Of a stretch of 64,000 nucleotides of DNA, positions 24,679 through 32,536 are shown piece by piece. Every line of letters begins with the position of its first letter. The first letter of the stretch is position 1. A model generated the notes under the pieces. The model ran no database searches, was not told the DNA's origin, and was given only the letters and a program-made list of their open reading frames with translations. Origin of the DNA: Pseudopelobacter sp964542535 (GTDB lineage Bacteria > Desulfobacterota > Desulfuromonadia > Geobacterales > Pseudopelobacteraceae). A program made the translations under genes and the position numbers. The stretch lies in contig CAZIUE010000006.1 of NCBI GenBank assembly GCA_964542535.1, positions 62,001 through 126,000 on the forward strand, given 5' to 3'.

Positions 24679-25521
24679 ATGGAACAGGCAATCCGCGACG
24701 AAATCCGCGACTTCGTGCTTACCAGCCCCGATAACCGCTTTCCGGGGAGCGACCGGCGCTTCTACGACGATCCGCTGGTCGGCTTTGCTGCTGCCGATGA
24801 TCCGCTCTTCGCATCCTACAAGAGCGTCATCGGCCCCTACCACCTGACACCGGACGAGATCATGAGGGACTGCTACGGTCCGTTCTCCGTTCAGGCGGCG
24901 ACCGTGATCTGCTGGGTTCTCCCCATCACCCGCGCCACCCGGGAGACGAACCGGCGCCAGGAGCGGGCGCCGTCGCTGGAATGGGCCCAGAACCGCGATG
25001 CCGGGGAGCGGTTCAACAGTCTGCTGCGCCTGTTCGTGGTGGAGCTCCTCCGGCGGTCGGGCATCCGGGCCGTGGCGCCGCTCCTCTCCGCTCTGTGGCG
25101 GCCGGTGCGCGAGGAGCCGGCAGGACTCTCATCCACCTGGTCCGAGCGCCACGCGGCCTATGCCGCCGGGCTGGGCACCTTCAGCCTGAGCGACGGCCTG
25201 ATTACCGAGAGGGGGATCGCCCACCGCTGCGGCAGCGTGATTGCCGATGCGTCCATCCCCCCCACGCCGCGCCGGGAGGCGACCGACCACCGCGCCAACT
25301 GTCTGTTCTTCAACGGCGGCAGCTGCGGCGCCTGCATCCGGCGCTGCCCGGCGGGGGCCATCTCGGAACAGGGGCACGACAAGGAGAAATGCCGCCGGTA
25401 CGTCTACGATGAACTGAGCGTAACGCTGGGCCAAAGCTACGGCATCCTGGAGACCGGCTGCGGCCTCTGCCAGACGCGGGTCCCCTGCGAGGCGCGCATC
25501 CCGTGCCGGGGGGGTGAATAG
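24679..25521 (+). CDS. 4Fe-4S protein resembling epoxyqueuosine reductase C-terminal region
   Basis: A 280-aa soluble protein. The C-terminal third holds CLFFNGGSCGACIRRCPAGA and CGLCQTRVPCEARIPC, ferredoxin-like cysteine patterns for one or two 4Fe-4S clusters. Before them lies ERHAAYAAGLGTFSLSDGLI followed by TERGIAHRCGSVI, a block also seen in QueG-like proteins. It lacks the full cobalamin-binding part of QueG, so it is probably a related oxidoreductase. The stop codon is embedded in a GTGAATA/GTGAACA repeat that also hosts the insertion sequence 32 bp downstream. Confidence 0.75.
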   Translation: MEQAIRDEIRDFVLTSPDNRFPGSDRRFYDDPLVGFAAADDPLFASYKSVIGPYHLTPDEIMRDCYGPFSVQAATVICWVLPITRATRETNRRQERAPSLEWAQNRDAGERFNSLLRLFVVELLRRSGIRAVAPLLSALWRPVREEPAGLSSTWSERHAAYAAGLGTFSLSDGLITERGIAHRCGSVIADASIPPTPRREATDHRANCLFFNGGSCGACIRRCPAGAISEQGHDKEKCRRYVYDELSVTLGQSYGILETGCGLCQTRVPCEARIPCRGGE

Positions 25522-25545
25522 TGAACAGTGAACAGGGAGCAGTGA

Positions 25546-26625
25546 ATAGTGAATCCGATTAGCGTCGTTCTTCAGCCAGTCGTAACCATTTCTCGGTTCG
25601 CTTGCCCGTCGCAGCCCCAGCGTAGAGAAGGCGGGGAAGCATTTTTTTGAGATCAAAGCGGCGATTGAAGCGGTACTGCGCTTCCGCCAAATAGCGGTAC
25701 ACGTATTTTTCGAATTTGAAGCTGTGATACGTGCCGGTGATTGCTGTCTTAATATTGCTCAAGAGCGTGTTGACCCAGGCAAAGCATGCCATGTCGGTAC
25801 TTTTACGTCCCTTCCCTACGACCTGTGGGGTATGAGTACAACCCGCATCCGCCACAGCCCGGAAACATGCCAGACCGTCTGAAACAACTACTGCCGTGGG
25901 GGCCAGCCAACTGTGTGCCCATGCAGATATCTCGGCTTTACAGAAAGATTTCACCGGAGCAAAGACAGCATACATCGGATGGCCATCTTCATTGGTTTCA
26001 ACTGCTGCGACAAACGGCACTTTGTTCTCTGGACCACGGCCAACTTTGCCGCCTGAACGCTGGCCACCCAGGTATGCATCGTCAACCTCGACCCGGCCAG
26101 CCAGGATCGTTGACTCTTCCCGTTCGCACATCACCTGGATGATCTTGTGCTTGATCCGCCAGGCCGTGCGATAGCAGACCCCAATCAGGCGCTTTAACTC
26201 CAGGGCAGAGACGTTGTTCTTGGTCTGAGTCAGAAAGTACAGAGCCTGAAACCACGTGACCAAGGGTAATTTGGTGGCATGAAAGATCGTTCCCGCAGTC
26301 AGTGTGGTCTGCGTATGACACCGATTACACTGGAAGGTTTTTACCTTGCCATGCCACACGATACAGTGGCTGCTGTTCTGGCATTCGGGGCAAATGAAAC
26401 CGGATGGCCAGCGGGCCTTCTGTAAAGCCGCTTCACATTGGGCTTCGGTGCCAAATTGATCGAGAAATTCGTTTAAACTGAGCCCCGGTTGAAACTGAAG
26501 ACGATTTGTTGCCATGGAATAGCCCTCCTGCTTCTGGAATCTTTCCATGACACTTTACACCATGGCCACGACAGAATACGTCTCTTTGCCCATGGCTGAA
26601 GATTGGCGCTAATCGGAATAGTGAA
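25546..26625 (-). mobile_element. Complete IS1595-family insertion sequence with 8-bp target duplication
   Basis: The element spans 25554-26617 (1064 bp). Its terminal inverted repeats begin TCCGATTAGCG and match at 22 of 25 positions (both end in CTTCAGCCA). The 8-bp duplication ATAGTGAA lies at 25546-25553 and 26618-26625; 8 bp is the usual size for this family. It carries one transposase gene and no passenger. The target is a short GTGAATA-type repeat just after the 4Fe-4S protein gene. Confidence 0.93.
25559..26515 (-). CDS. IS1595 family transposase
   Basis: A 318-aa transposase. The N-terminal zinc ribbon has CPEC and CNRC pairs (FICPECQNSSHCIVW and FQCNRCHTQTTLTAG). The DDE/N-type catalytic domain has VEVDDAYLGGQRSGGKVG, VVVSDGLACFRAVADAG and a third block at WVNTLLSNIKTAITGTYHS. 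The start ATG 26515 has AGGAGGG eight bases upstream. The frame is intact and both element ends are present, so it could still be active. Confidence 0.93.
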   Translation of the reverse strand: MATNRLQFQPGLSLNEFLDQFGTEAQCEAALQKARWPSGFICPECQNSSHCIVWHGKVKTFQCNRCHTQTTLTAGTIFHATKLPLVTWFQALYFLTQTKNNVSALELKRLIGVCYRTAWRIKHKIIQVMCEREESTILAGRVEVDDAYLGGQRSGGKVGRGPENKVPFVAAVETNEDGHPMYAVFAPVKSFCKAEISAWAHSWLAPTAVVVSDGLACFRAVADAGCTHTPQVVGKGRKSTDMACFAWVNTLLSNIKTAITGTYHSFKFEKYVYRYLAEAQYRFNRRFDLKKMLPRLLYAGAATGKRTEKWLRLAEERR

Positions 26626-26658
26626 TAGACCACCGGGAAGGGCGACGCCCCGGTTCCA

Positions 26659-27174
26659 TCATGGAGCCGGGGCGTCGTTATCTCTGGTCCGGCATGGCGG
26701 GGCCTCCCCAACGTGGCGGAAGACCTGTCGGGGGATGCCGTCCGGTCCGCCCGTCACCGTCTCGGCGGCATGAAACCCCAGCTTTTCGTAGAGGCGTCGT
26801 GCCGGCTGCCCCTCCGGATGATCCGGGCCGAAAGTCGTCACCACCAGCTCCCCGGCCTCCACGGTGTCACGCACCTGTTCCAGCAGCCGTTGGCCGATGC
26901 CATGTCTCCGGTGGGTTTGCGTAACCGCCAGCCAGCCGATGGTGCAGGTCCGCGCTTCGAGGGAATAGAGGAGCCCTCCGAGCACCGCCCGGCCGGCCGG
27001 GCCGTTCCCCTGACGCACGCAGAGGGCGCTCCCCCGCGCGATGGTTTCCGCGAGAGCCTGGTGAAAGGAAGAGTCGTTGAGCATCGGTCCGAACAGAGGC
27101 TCCACCTCTGCCGTCAGTGCGAGCCATGCCGGGATGTCTTCTGGTTGGGCTGTGACTATGTTCGGTTTTTGCAC
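26659..27174 (-). CDS. GNAT family N-acetyltransferase
   Basis: A 171-aa acetyltransferase. The acetyl-CoA loop is seen in LAVTQTHRRHGIGQRLLEQV, and the C-terminal strand-helix in ARRLYEKLGFHAAETV. The start appears to be GTG 27174. The substrate is unknown. The 171-aa length fits single-domain members. It lies just right of the insertion sequence and left of a LysE-type exporter. Confidence 0.82.
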   Translation of the reverse strand: MQKPNIVTAQPEDIPAWLALTAEVEPLFGPMLNDSSFHQALAETIARGSALCVRQGNGPAGRAVLGGLLYSLEARTCTIGWLAVTQTHRRHGIGQRLLEQVRDTVEAGELVVTTFGPDHPEGQPARRLYEKLGFHAAETVTGGPDGIPRQVFRHVGEAPPCRTRDNDAPAP

Positions 27175-27236
27175 TGTTCAGTCTCTCTCCGGCAGCTCCC
27201 GGCTGCCGTTTTACGATTGATCCCTGCCGTTGTTCC

Positions 27237-27848
27237 CTACCTCTCGGAGAGCGCCAGGTGGAGCCCCAGACCGGCGAATGCGGCGGCGAAGCTCCGGCGC
27301 AGCCAGGCCTGGATGCGGGCCGACTCGATCACCATTGCGCGGAACTGATGGGCCAGGAGTCCATAGACCACGAACACGCCAAAGGTCATGGCCATGAACA
27401 CGCCGCTCAGGAGCATGAGCTGGGGGAGCGGGTTGGCGCCGGGGGTGACGAACTGGGGGAGGAAGGCGAGGAAGAAGATCGTCAGCTTGGGATTGAGGAT
27501 GTTCAGTACGACCCCCCTGAACACCAGGGATGGAGCGGAGCTTTGGTGCGGGGCGTCGTCCAGGGTGAACGCCGACCGGTCCTTCCAGGTGGCCCAGGCG
27601 ACGTACAGGAGGTAGGCGACCCCGGCGTACCTGAGGGTCTGGAAGGCGAGGGCGCTGGTGTGCATGAGGGCGGCCAGGCCGAGGATGGTTGCCAGCAGGT
27701 GGGGGACGATCCCGGCGGTGCAGCCGAGGGAGGCGTAGATAGCGGCTGTGCGTCCCCGGGTGATGCCGGTGGAGACGGTGTAGATGACGCCGGTACCGGG
27801 GATCAGTACCACGACGAGTGAGGTGAGCAGGAACTGCGTGCTGAGCAT
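27237..27848 (-). CDS. LysE family amino-acid/metabolite exporter
   Basis: A 203-aa inner-membrane protein with about six helices. The family signature PGTGVIYTVSTGITRGRTAA appears near residue 18, and LNILNPKLTIFFLAFLPQFV near residue 115. GGAGG precedes the ATG. LysE/RhtB proteins export amino acids or homoserine lactones; the substrate here is not deducible. Confidence 0.88.
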   Translation of the reverse strand: MLSTQFLLTSLVVVLIPGTGVIYTVSTGITRGRTAAIYASLGCTAGIVPHLLATILGLAALMHTSALAFQTLRYAGVAYLLYVAWATWKDRSAFTLDDAPHQSSAPSLVFRGVVLNILNPKLTIFFLAFLPQFVTPGANPLPQLMLLSGVFMAMTFGVFVVYGLLAHQFRAMVIESARIQAWLRRSFAAAFAGLGLHLALSER

Positions 27849-28004
27849 GGGCGGCCTCCGTTTGGTGAGGGGGATGGGATGAGTCCCCGTGAATGATGGT
27901 TACCCCAGCAGGGGGATGTCGGGCCGCGCGGGACTATATGCCGCACGGTTTGATGAGGGGGAGGGCAGGGTGCTCGCCACTCAACCCAGGGCAGGCCTCA
28001 TTTT

Positions 28005-29627
28005 TTACTGGATCGGCGACAGTCCCAACTCTCTCAGGAAAGCATTGTGAGCCTCAGCTGCTTTTGCGGCACGTTTTTCAATCTCCCTTAATTCAGCATT
28101 CACGGCCTGCAAATCAATCTTTTCCTCTGCCATGGCGGTGCTGATGTAACGGGATATATTCAGATTGAAATCGTTTTTCTCGATTTCCTCCATCGACACC
28201 CGCCGAGAATAGCGTGCCTCTTCCTTGCGATGCTGATAGGTATCGACGATCTTTTCGATGTGTTCCGGCAACAGGCGGTTTTGCCGCTTGCCTTTCTCGA
28301 AGTGCTCGCTGGCATTGATAAAAAGCACGTCATCCGGCTTTTTGCACCGTTTCAGCACCAGGATGCAGACCGGGATGCCGGTGGAGAAAAACAGGTTGGC
28401 GGGCAGGCCGATCACGGTGTCGATATGACCGTCTTTTAGCAGCTTGGTGCGGATGCGTTCTTCCGCACCGCCACGGAACAGCACGCCGTGGGGCAGGATG
28501 ATCGCCATCACGCCACTGTCGCTCAGGAAGTGGAAACCGTGCAAGAGAAAGGCGAAGTCGGCGGCGGACTTCGGCGCAAGACCGTAGTTCTTGAAGCGGA
28601 AATCCTCGCCCAGCGCTTCGTTCGGTTCCCAGCGGTAGCTGAAGGGCGGATTGGCGACCACGGCGTCGAACTTCAGCTTTTTGGCCGGATTCATCTCGCC
28701 CAGGATATCCCAGTCGTTGAGCAGTGAATCGCCGTGGTGAATCTCGAACTCGGTATCCTTCACCCCATGCAGCAGCATGTTCATGCGCGCCAGGTTGTAG
28801 GTGGTGATGTTTTTTTCCTGGCCGTAGATCTTACCGATGCCGCCTTTACCGAGTTGCTTGCGCACATTGAGCAACAACGAGCCCGAACCGCAGGCGAAGT
28901 CCAGCACCTTGTTCAGTTTTTGCTTCGGTCCTGTTTTCGGTTCCTGACTGTCCAGCGTGACGATTTCGGAAAGGATGGTGGATATCTGTTGCGGGGTGTA
29001 GAACTCCCCCGCCTTCTTGCCGGAACCAGCGGCAAACTGACCGATCAGATATTCATAGGCATCGCCGAGAATATCGGTATTGGTGCTGAAAGCGGCAATT
29101 TCATCGGCGATTTTTTTGATGATGGTGCAGAGCTTGGCGTTACGGTCCGCCGGTTTCTTGCCCAGCTTCTCGGAGTGCAGGTTGATCTCCGAAAACAGGC
29201 CCTGAAACGCACTCTCGAATGATTTCTCTTCGATGTATTTGAAGCCCTTCCACAGGGTATCCAGCAGATCGTCATGCTGAATACGCGCCATTTCGGCGAT
29301 GCTGCTCCACAGGTACTGCGGCTCGATCACGTAATGCACCTTGAGGCGCATCTGTTTTTCAAAATCGCCAATATAATCGGCGTTTTCTTCGTACCAGACT
29401 TGCAGTTGGCTGGTTGCCCCTGTTTGTCGCAAGACATCGGCTGGAAGTTCAGGGTAGTCCGTACCCAACTCCTTCTTCGCCGCCGTCTCATAGTTGTCCG
29501 AGAGGTAGCGCAAAAACAGGAACGATAGCATATAGTCGCGGAAGTCGTCGGCATTCATTGCGCCGCGGAGGTCGTCAGCAATCCCCCAGAGTGTTTTGCC
29601 GAGTTGGTTGAGTTCTTCTTGGGTCAT
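28005..29627 (-). CDS. hsdM: Type I restriction-modification methyltransferase subunit
   Basis: A 540-aa N6-adenine methyltransferase. The N-terminal HsdM domain starts MTQEELNQLGKTLWGIADDL. The SAM motif is DFACGSGSLLLNV and the catalytic motif is NPPFSYRW. It pairs with HsdS for methylation and with HsdR for restriction. The ATG overlaps the rhuM stop (ATGA), so it is translationally coupled as the last gene of the operon. In most type I operons M and S are adjacent; here two extra genes separate them. Confidence 0.95.
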   Translation of the reverse strand: MTQEELNQLGKTLWGIADDLRGAMNADDFRDYMLSFLFLRYLSDNYETAAKKELGTDYPELPADVLRQTGATSQLQVWYEENADYIGDFEKQMRLKVHYVIEPQYLWSSIAEMARIQHDDLLDTLWKGFKYIEEKSFESAFQGLFSEINLHSEKLGKKPADRNAKLCTIIKKIADEIAAFSTNTDILGDAYEYLIGQFAAGSGKKAGEFYTPQQISTILSEIVTLDSQEPKTGPKQKLNKVLDFACGSGSLLLNVRKQLGKGGIGKIYGQEKNITTYNLARMNMLLHGVKDTEFEIHHGDSLLNDWDILGEMNPAKKLKFDAVVANPPFSYRWEPNEALGEDFRFKNYGLAPKSAADFAFLLHGFHFLSDSGVMAIILPHGVLFRGGAEERIRTKLLKDGHIDTVIGLPANLFFSTGIPVCILVLKRCKKPDDVLFINASEHFEKGKRQNRLLPEHIEKIVDTYQHRKEEARYSRRVSMEEIEKNDFNLNISRYISTAMAEEKIDLQAVNAELREIEKRAAKAAEAHNAFLRELGLSPIQ

Positions 29628-30640
29628 GATTTCAGGCCTTTACGGTGTTTGATCTTGTTTTCCAGCGCCTTCAGCTCGGCCTCGTCCTGCTCATCCGCCG
29701 CCTTTGCCTCCACTGTTTTGCGGCGCTGGTCATAATCCAGAAACAGCGGGGTAATCTGCTGCTCCATCCGGGCATGGCTGACCGAGCCCGCACCCGCCAG
29801 TAAGGGGAAACCGTTGGTGGTGATGATCTGCCCCACGTTTTCGCTCCAGAAGGCCATACTGGTGATGGTGTGCCGCTTGGCGCGCAGCTCGGCGGTTTCC
29901 AGAAAGATGACGACCAGGCGGTTGAGCGTGTCGATTTCGTCTTCGGTCAGGTAGTTTTTCGCCACCACGATGTCCTGCTTGCGCACGTGGGCACCCTTCC
30001 AGGTGAGCAAGCCAAAATGGGCATCGCTAGGGTTGGCGCGGGAAATGATGATTTCGGCGGCGGTCTGTTGTGTTACCGCATACAGCAGCAGGTTTTGCAC
30101 CGTGGCAAAGAACTGCTGGGTGGCCTGATCGGTTGTGTCGTAATCGACCGCCAGCGCAAACAGGTCGCGCACCTTTTGATAGAAGCGCTTTTCAGAGGCG
30201 CGAATGTCGCGGATGCGCGCCAGCATCTCGTCGAAGTAGTCCGGGCGGCCATCGGGGTTCTTCAGCCGCTCGTCGTCCATGGCGAAACCCTTCTTCAGGT
30301 AGTCCGCCAGCACCGTGCTGGCCCAGCGGCGGAACTGCACCCCGCGCGGTGAGCGTACCCGGTAGCCCACGGCCAGAATGGCGTCCAGGTTGTAGAGTGT
30401 GACGGTGCGGCGCACCTCGCGGCTCCCCTCGGTTTGAACTGTCAAGTAATCCTTGACAGTTGCGGCGGGGTCTAGCTCGCCGTCTTGATAGATGTTCTTC
30501 AGGTGCAGCGAAATATTCTGCTTGCTGGCGTTGAACAGCTCCGCCATTTCCAGCTGCGTGAGCCAGACCGTACCCCGCTCGGCCCGCAGTTGCACCCGGG
30601 CTTGCCCGTCTTCGCTGGTGTAGAGGATGAGCTGGGTCAT
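29624..30640 (-). CDS. rhuM: RhuM family protein inside the type I RM operon
   Basis: A 338-aa protein of the RhuM family: WLTQLEMAELFNASKQNISL near the N-terminus looks like a DNA-binding helix-turn-helix, followed by VRSPRGVQFRRWASTVLADY. The C-terminal half has FATVQNLLLYAVTQQTAAEI and ends lysine-rich. RhuM is named from a Salmonella virulence island, but its function is not known; homologues often sit in type I RM loci. It overlaps both neighbours by ATGA, so its expression is tied to DUF559 and hsdM. Confidence 0.88.
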   Translation of the reverse strand: MTQLILYTSEDGQARVQLRAERGTVWLTQLEMAELFNASKQNISLHLKNIYQDGELDPAATVKDYLTVQTEGSREVRRTVTLYNLDAILAVGYRVRSPRGVQFRRWASTVLADYLKKGFAMDDERLKNPDGRPDYFDEMLARIRDIRASEKRFYQKVRDLFALAVDYDTTDQATQQFFATVQNLLLYAVTQQTAAEIIISRANPSDAHFGLLTWKGAHVRKQDIVVAKNYLTEDEIDTLNRLVVIFLETAELRAKRHTITSMAFWSENVGQIITTNGFPLLAGAGSVSHARMEQQITPLFLDYDQRRKTVEAKAADEQDEAELKALENKIKHRKGLKS

Positions 30641-31029
30641 GCGCCCACTCCATCCATGGCCGGGAAGAGTTGCTGCATCAAGAAATCCATGACAGCCGCC
30701 AGGTTCTGTTTCACATCCTTGTCCGGAATATGGATAACACTCAGCCCAAGACCCGTTAAAAAAGCATCGCGTTCCGCATCATACTCTGCCTTGTCATCGT
30801 GGCTGCTGCCATCCACCTCAATGACGGCATTTTTCTCGGCACAATAAAAATCAACAATGTAATTGCCAATGATCTTTTGCCGGTCAAAATCCAGCCCTTT
30901 GAGTTGGCCATTTTTGAGCCGATTCCAAAGCAGCACTTCGGATAAATTGCCTGCTCGCCGCAGTTCCTTGGCGCGCTCTTTAAGTTTTGGGTTGTACGGC
31001 AAGGATTGATATTGCCGGGTATGGCGCAT
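30637..31029 (-). CDS. DUF559 (Vsr/PD-(D/E)XK-like) endonuclease-domain protein
   Basis: A 130-aa protein. The family core is RRAGNLSEVLLWNRLKNGQL, then FDRQKIIGNYIVDFYCAEKN and AVIEVDGSSHDDKAEYDAER, with the nuclease residues D (IVDF), E and D (IEVDG). It resembles very-short-patch and homing endonuclease folds. Its last residues, FLMQQLFPAMDGVGA, resemble the C-terminus of HsdS (GLMQQLFP), as if the gene had captured an hsdS tail. A cluster of palindromic repeats (31031-31281) separates it from hsdS. Confidence 0.85.
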   Translation of the reverse strand: MRHTRQYQSLPYNPKLKERAKELRRAGNLSEVLLWNRLKNGQLKGLDFDRQKIIGNYIVDFYCAEKNAVIEVDGSSHDDKAEYDAERDAFLTGLGLSVIHIPDKDVKQNLAAVMDFLMQQLFPAMDGVGA

Positions 31030-31030
31030 T

Positions 31031-31281
31031 AACTACCCCCTTCCGGCTTCGCCGTCCACTGGGGAGAAAGCACCACCCCGTCAGGCTTCGCCTGCCACCC
31101 CTCCAGAGGAGGGGAATAAAGGAGCCACAAATTCGCCTTCTGTGAAGGTGGATGATACCGCCAAAAATTCCCCTCCCTTGGAGGGGTGCCCCGAAGGGGC
31201 GGGGTGGTTGCTTTTAGGTGTCGTTGCGTCATTCACCACCCCGTCAGGCTTCGCCTGCCACCCCTCCAACGGAGGGGAATA
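31031..31281. repeat. Cluster of palindromic repeats between hsdS and the DUF559 gene
   Basis: Two direct copies (31071-31118 and 31234-31281), 48 bp each with two mismatches, begin CACCACCCCGTCAGGCTTCG and end GGAGGGGAATA. An inverted relative (31167-31210) carries CCTCCCTTGGAGGGG and CCCCGAAGGGGCGGGG, and a degraded unit lies at 31031-31070. The hsdS reading frame stops inside the last copy, which supplies its final residues (GGVAGEA). Confidence 0.88.
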
Positions 31282-32536
31282 ACTGCTGCATCAGGCCTTT
31301 TTTGTGGGTTTTGAGGGCGTCGAGTTTTTGGGCTTGGGCGGTGATCCGCTCGTCGAGGGAGGTGAGACAGTCGGCAATTTTTTTCTGTTCGCTGATTGAG
31401 GGGACGGAAATACACAATTCTTTGAAATATGGCAGCCCAATAGTCTTAATTGTATTGCCAACAGCAACGCTTTCAAAAGCAGGCTTTAAAATTTGCAACA
31501 CATAATACAGAAACCAATTTGATAGTTTGGTTTCATCACAATCCCATGCAATAAAATGCTGGCTAACAGCCATTTCGGAATGCAGAACAGCACTTTTCCC
31601 CACTCCAGCATCACGGCTAAGAATTACAGCACCAGCGGGATGAAGTACAGCAGATGAGTTTTCAATTCCTTCTTTCGAAATCTGAATTTTGGTGGCGTAT
31701 ATATATCCATTATCAAGTTTATTTGAGTCAGCGAGCGACACCCATTTAATTCCCCCATTGTAATAGTTGGACACTTGTTTATTTGGCGTATGTCCAGAAC
31801 CTCTTTTTGCTAACCCTTCGAGTTTCTGCAATTTCCACTCCCCCTTATCCCGAAACTCAGGAAAGCGCAGCTTGGGCGCGGTTTCGCCTTCGGCGGGGAA
31901 AAGTTGCTGCATCAGGCCTTTTTTATGGGTCTTGAGGGCGTCGAGTTTTTGGGTTTGGGCGGTGATCAGCTCGTCGATAGAGATGAGGCAATCGGCGATT
32001 TTTTGTTGTTCATCAGGTGAAGGAACTAGCAGATTTACGTCTTTGAAGAACTCTGTGACACTAACGTTTAGGAGTCCATGCGCTCTGCCACCCTCTTGCG
32101 CAATTTTTCTTATTTCAGGATTAAGCAGGCTTGTCTCGAAGTAATGTTCGAAAAAAGAATCAGTAAATCCTTTCTTAGTTCTAAAACAAATGTATAGCGT
32201 TGAAACAACACCCTTGTCATACATTTTTAGAGGCTTAATAGCACCCATTGGATAACCCTGGGAATAGCTTTTGTTGTATGCAAAGTCACCTTTATGTAAC
32301 AAGTAATAACCTGACAAGTCTTTTGCTGCTACTTGTTTGTTGAAATACTCTAACTGACTCACCAAGCCTTGTTGTGCTGAAATAGTCAATGCATTCTGAT
32401 TGTTTTCCGAGTTTTTGGTTGTAAGCCTTTTGAATACCTCTTCAAAAGGTTTAAGAGTCCACTGCCCTGAGTTACGAAATTCAGGAAAGCGCCGCTCTGG
32501 CACCAAACCCTTTCTTTCCTGCTTACTCATACGCAT
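31244..32536 (-). CDS. hsdS: Type I restriction-modification specificity subunit
   Basis: A 430-aa protein with two target-recognition domains (about 10-150 and 220-375). Each is followed by a conserved helix: QQKIADCLISIDELITAQTQ and QKKIADCLTSLDERITAQAQ, both leading into KLDALKTHKKGLMQQLFP. The recognition domains are AT-rich compared with neighbours, as expected for exchangeable modules. The C-terminus SVGGVAGEA is encoded by a palindromic repeat. Start could be 32536 or 32530; both overlap the end of hsdR. Confidence 0.93.
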   Translation of the reverse strand: MRMSKQERKGLVPERRFPEFRNSGQWTLKPFEEVFKRLTTKNSENNQNALTISAQQGLVSQLEYFNKQVAAKDLSGYYLLHKGDFAYNKSYSQGYPMGAIKPLKMYDKGVVSTLYICFRTKKGFTDSFFEHYFETSLLNPEIRKIAQEGGRAHGLLNVSVTEFFKDVNLLVPSPDEQQKIADCLISIDELITAQTQKLDALKTHKKGLMQQLFPAEGETAPKLRFPEFRDKGEWKLQKLEGLAKRGSGHTPNKQVSNYYNGGIKWVSLADSNKLDNGYIYATKIQISKEGIENSSAVLHPAGAVILSRDAGVGKSAVLHSEMAVSQHFIAWDCDETKLSNWFLYYVLQILKPAFESVAVGNTIKTIGLPYFKELCISVPSISEQKKIADCLTSLDERITAQAQKLDALKTHKKGLMQQLFPSVGGVAGEA

